A DNA stretch of 6,599 bases from Peptococcaceae bacterium (lineage in GTDB: Bacteria; Bacillota; DSM-12270; Thermacetogeniales; Thermacetogeniaceae): assembly GCA_003160265.1 (NCBI GenBank), contig PLQY01000064.1:3095-9693 (forward strand). Direction: 5' to 3'. The translations under genes and the position numbers were made by a program. Of the stretch, positions 4,154 through 6,599 are shown piece after piece. Numbering within the stretch: the stretch's first letter is position 1; every line of letters starts with the position of its first letter. The notes beneath the pieces are model-generated. The model ran no database searches. It was not told where the DNA came from and saw only the letters and a program-made list of their open reading frames with translations.

Positions 4154-5191
4154 GTGCATATTCCTGACGGATATCTCAGCCCGGCGACATGCGTGGTAGG
4201 GTATGCGATCATGATTCCGTTCTGGGCGACAGCGGTCAAAAAAGTTAAGGCGGCCCTCAATACAAAATTGATCCCGCTGATGGTGATCGGGGCGGCCTTC
4301 TCCTTCGTCCTGATGATGTTCAACGTGCCCATACCGGGTGGCACCACTGCTCATGCAGTGGGCGCCGGCATCCTAGCTGTCCTCCTGGGGCCCTGGGCGG
4401 CCACCATCTGTGTCTCCATCGCCCTAGCCATCCAGGCGCTGCTGTTTGGCGATGGCGGGATCTTCTCCTTCGGTTTCAACTGCTTCAACATGGCCCTGGT
4501 GATCCCCTTTGTTTCCTTTTTTATCTACCAATGGTTTGCCGGCAAATCGGATGTCATGTCTAACAAGCGCTGGATCTGGGGCGCCATTGGCAGCTACATT
4601 GGTATCAACCTGGCCGCTACTTGTGTCGGTATCGAGTTGGGCCTGCAGCCGGTATTGTTCCACACCGCACAGGGTGTGCCGCTGTATTCCCCCTTTCCCA
4701 TCTCCGTCTCAGTGCCGGCCATGCTGCTTGCTCATCTCTTGATGGCAGGCCCCGTCGAAGCCATTGTTACAGGCGGGGTCACGCGCTACTTTCAGTTAAC
4801 CAACCCGTCGGTGATCTCAGATCAGATCGCGGCGAGGCTGGCGCCGGCCAAGGCGGCATTCAACAAGTTGTGGTATGTTATCATAGCCCTGATCGTGCTC
4901 GTTCCGCTCGGGCTGCTGGCCCCGGGAGGCGCCTTTGGAGAGGGCGAAATTTCTGATATCAAGCAGGTTTTCGGATTTGTTCCAGCGGGTTTGGCGTCCC
5001 TGCGCGACCACTATTCAGGCTTGCTGCAGGATTACGGTATCCCCGGCTATGGCGGCGCCAACCCGGACCTCTGGCACCAGACCGTGGGCTATTACCTGGC
5101 GGCTGTGGTGGGGATCGTCATCATCGCCGGTATTACCTTTCTGATCACCAGGCTGATCGCTGCCAGAGAAGCCAAAAAGTCGTCAACTTGA
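4154..5191 (+). CDS. cbiM: Cobalt/nickel ECF transporter substrate-binding component CbiM
   Basis: The membrane S component that captures Co2+ (or Ni2+). It begins MHIPDGYLSP. Met1 and His2 supply the N-terminal metal site, and His67 in the PIPGGTTAHAVGAG segment sits at the position of the third nickel ligand in the NikM2 structure. The core (about residues 1-225) has six to seven hydrophobic spans. The C-terminal part (about 235-345) has a membrane span, an extracytoplasmic loop (LLAPGGAFGEGEISDIKQVF, then GLLQDYGIPGYGG) and a final span, replacing a separate CbiN. That explains the 345-residue length against about 230 for CbiM alone. GTG 4154 is set by the obligatory MH start and the GAAAGGA site 9 bases before. 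cbiQ follows after 48 bases. Sequence does not firmly separate cobalt from nickel (CbiM versus NikM). Confidence 0.94.
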   Translation: MHIPDGYLSPATCVVGYAIMIPFWATAVKKVKAALNTKLIPLMVIGAAFSFVLMMFNVPIPGGTTAHAVGAGILAVLLGPWAATICVSIALAIQALLFGDGGIFSFGFNCFNMALVIPFVSFFIYQWFAGKSDVMSNKRWIWGAIGSYIGINLAATCVGIELGLQPVLFHTAQGVPLYSPFPISVSVPAMLLAHLLMAGPVEAIVTGGVTRYFQLTNPSVISDQIAARLAPAKAAFNKLWYVIIALIVLVPLGLLAPGGAFGEGEISDIKQVFGFVPAGLASLRDHYSGLLQDYGIPGYGGANPDLWHQTVGYYLAAVVGIVIIAGITFLITRLIAAREAKKSST

Positions 5192-5217
5192 GGCTGCTCA
5201 TTGTCAGAGAAGTCAAA
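5161..5217 (+). repeat. Short direct repeat across the cbiM stop
   Basis: TGCCAGAGAAGCCAAA (5161-5176, coding) recurs as TGTCAGAGAAGTCAAA (5202-5217, between cbiM and cbiQ), 14 of 16 identical with a 41-base offset. It suggests a small duplication of the gene's 3' end and may have lengthened the spacer before cbiQ. Confidence 0.5.
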
Positions 5218-5239
5218 TTGGGAAGGAACTTGATTTACC

Positions 5240-6184
5240 ATGGTTGACTATCAGATACCGGAGTGGCTCCTGAAGTCTCAGGGGCCGCTCCCCCCCTCAA
5301 AAAGCACTAAAAAGACGCGGCGCAGTTTTGTGGAAAAAACCATCGACGCCTTCTCAGGCTTCCTGATGGACGACTTTTACTCCGAACGGATCGCCAGCGC
5401 CAATGGCCTGATGCAGGGCTTGCATCCCGGCATCAAGGTGATCACCACCCTGTTGCTGATCTTTGTGGCCGTGAGTCTGCGTAGCTGGGAACTGCTGCTC
5501 CTGTTCAATCTTTGGATCCTGATGCTGGCCTATATGTCAGCCGTGCCGCTGTCCACCTTCTTGAAGCGGGTCTGGTTGGTGGTGCCGATATTTACCGGGA
5601 TCATCGTGCTGCCGACGCTCTTCAACGTGATTCGTCCCGGAGACCCGCTGCTGGTGCTGCTTCACTTCAGCGGCCAGCACCGCCTAGGGCCGTGGGTGCT
5701 GCCGGGCGAGTTGACGATCACCAGCCAGGGGGTTCGTGGGGCAGTCATCTTCATCCTGCGGGTGGGTGCCTGCGTTTCCCTGAGCGTGTTGTTGACCCTG
5801 ACCACCCGCTGGGCGTATTTGCTGAGAGGATTCAGCATGATCCGGATCCCGACGCTGTTTATCAATATCTTGGAGATGACCTATCGCTATATCTATGTTC
5901 TGCTGCAGAGCGCCAGCGACATGTTCCAGGCCCGGATGAGCCGGACGGTAGGCCGGACGGGAACCGGGGAGCAGCAGCGGTTCGTGGGCAACGCCATGGG
6001 CGCCCTCTGGTCAAAGGCGTTCATCCTGAGCGACGAGGTCCATGCGGCGATGCTCTCCCGGGGTTATACCGGCACCCCGCGCACCCTGAAAAACGCCAAG
6101 ATCCGGGGATTGGACTGGTTTTGGATCGCTTTTGCGCTTCTGGTCACGATAATTCTGCTTGGGGGTGATCGGCTTGTCAGTTGA
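5240..6184 (+). CDS. cbiQ: Cobalt ECF transporter transmembrane component CbiQ
   Basis: The T (EcfT) component that couples ATP hydrolysis by CbiO to CbiM. It has 314 residues: a cytoplasmic N-terminus ([10 protein letters not shown]), a core with about five to six membrane spans from residue 75 on, and the two coupling motifs of EcfT proteins. These are A231-R232-M-S-R235 and A270-M-L-S-R274-G275. Both lie in the long cytoplasmic helices that press on the ATPases. The [13 protein letters not shown] stretch before the first motif is typical of CbiQ. ATG 5240 has GGAAGGA at 5221-5227 (12-base spacer). The gene sits in the usual M-Q-O order and its end overlaps cbiO, so the three are one transcript. 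GC is high (65% in one counted 60-base block), like cbiM. Confidence 0.95.
   Translation: MVDYQIPEWLLKSQGPLPPSKSTKKTRRSFVEKTIDAFSGFLMDDFYSERIASANGLMQGLHPGIKVITTLLLIFVAVSLRSWELLLLFNLWILMLAYMSAVPLSTFLKRVWLVVPIFTGIIVLPTLFNVIRPGDPLLVLLHFSGQHRLGPWVLPGELTITSQGVRGAVIFILRVGACVSLSVLLTLTTRWAYLLRGFSMIRIPTLFINILEMTYRYIYVLLQSASDMFQARMSRTVGRTGTGEQQRFVGNAMGALWSKAFILSDEVHAAMLSRGYTGTPRTLKNAKIRGLDWFWIAFALLVTIILLGGDRLVS
6161..6170 (+). promoter_or_regulatory. Extended Shine-Dalgarno site setting the cbiO start
   Basis: GGGGGTGATC differs at one base from GGAGGTGATC, the full complement of the 16S rRNA 3' end. It lies inside the last codons of cbiQ and places its core 8 bases before TTG 6174. This makes TTG the likely start over the GTG at 6165, which is part of the site itself. 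Confidence 0.7.
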
Positions 6185-6599
6185 CGATGAAGCTATCTTC
6201 GAGTTAAAAGACGTCGGCTTTAACTACCCGAGCGGGGAAAAAGCGCTGGAAGGCGTCGATCTGACGATCAACAGGGGCGAGAAGGTTGCCCTGCTGGGCG
6301 CCAACGGGAGCGGGAAGTCCACCCTGCTCAAGCTGTTGAACGGCCTGTTGTTTACCAGGGAGGGAACGCTCAAGGCTTTCGGGCAAATCCTCAGTGAGGA
6401 GAGCATGGCAAACGAGGAATTTTCCTTCGCTTTCCGACGCCGGGTAGGATTCGTCTTTCAGAATTCCGACGCTCAACTGTTCAATTCCAACGTCTGGGAA
6501 GAGATTGCCTTTGGGCCAATACAGTTGGGCTTGCCGGAAGCCGAAGTCCACCGGCTGGTGGATGAAGTGATCGCCTTGCTGGGCCTGGAACGCTTTCGT
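6174..6599 (+). CDS. cbiO: Cobalt ECF transporter ATPase CbiO, 3' end beyond window
   Basis: The ABC ATPase that powers the CbiMQ transporter on the cytoplasmic face. The first 142 residues are present. There is an aromatic A-loop Tyr18 ([11 protein letters not shown]), Walker A G42-ANGSGKS-T50, and a Q-loop with Gln96 in [31 protein letters not shown] follows, which is characteristic of CbiO/EcfA-type subunits. The signature motif, Walker B and switch His lie past the window edge. I start it at TTG 6174 because of the near-perfect extended Shine-Dalgarno at 6161-6170. The gene overlaps the end of cbiQ by 11 bases, indicating translational coupling. GTG 6165 is a less likely alternative adding three residues. 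Confidence 0.94.
   Translation, partial: MSVDDEAIFELKDVGFNYPSGEKALEGVDLTINRGEKVALLGANGSGKSTLLKLLNGLLFTREGTLKAFGQILSEESMANEEFSFAFRRRVGFVFQNSDAQLFNSNVWEEIAFGPIQLGLPEAEVHRLVDEVIALLGLERFR

Noticed and set aside
4621..6168. Long plus-strand ORFs in other frames within cbiM (111 codons) and cbiQ (218 codons)
   Set aside because: These are frame shadows in GC-rich genes, with Arg/Pro/Ala-rich products and no family resemblance. CbiM and CbiQ are intact across them.
6204..6551. 115-codon minus-strand ORF opposite cbiO
   Set aside because: The opposite strand encodes a clear ABC ATPase with Walker A and Q-loop, so this is a shadow.

Overview
The window looks like chromosomal DNA of an anaerobic Firmicute, probably a Clostridia/Peptococcaceae-type organism. 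This rests on the gene families (DUF3842, CooT, a CbiM-CbiQ-CbiO transporter), strong Gram-positive-style Shine-Dalgarno sites, and two cobalamin riboswitches acting through intrinsic terminators. I cannot name a species. The theme is nickel and cobalt handling, with mobile-element debris scattered between the genes.

Left part (1-1960): the window opens inside a cobalamin (B12) riboswitch with its terminator, followed by a long leader and a NiCoT-family (HoxN/NixA-type) nickel/cobalt permease gene (406-1488). A second, complete cobalamin riboswitch follows (about 1696-1894), with its own promoter and terminator. The two aptamers are about 87% identical and bracket the permease gene, but the terminators are unrelated. 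The permease gene is clearly more AT-rich than the metal genes further right and carries 21-bp tandem duplications at both ends, so it may be a later arrival.

Middle (1960-4150): what follows riboswitch 2 is not a B12-related gene but the N-terminal third of an ISL3-family transposase (2118-2546), cut off near an IS200/IS605-like hairpin. After an AT-rich stretch and a terminator-like hairpin comes a tightly overlapped pair: a DUF3842 gene and cooT, a small nickel-binding protein of the CO dehydrogenase maturation family. Then comes a gene-free stretch of almost 700 bases. Its second half (about 3771-4004, minus strand) is a dense series of hairpins with a pseudoknot that I read as a HEARO/omega RNA, the guide-RNA class of IscB/IsrB transposon nucleases, here without any nuclease ORF. 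A perfect dyad and a few hairpins lie between it and cbiM.

Right part (4154-6599): cbiM (with a CbiN-like C-terminal part), cbiQ and the start of cbiO form an energy-coupling-factor (ECF) transporter operon for Co2+ (or Ni2+). CbiM binds the metal, CbiQ is the transmembrane coupling protein, and CbiO is the ATPase. Together with the NiCoT permease this gives two unrelated import routes for the same metals. CooT would use nickel for CO dehydrogenase and the riboswitches tie cobalt import to B12 status. No cobalamin riboswitch lies directly upstream of cbiM. The nearest is riboswitch 2, more than 2 kb away across the transposase remnant.
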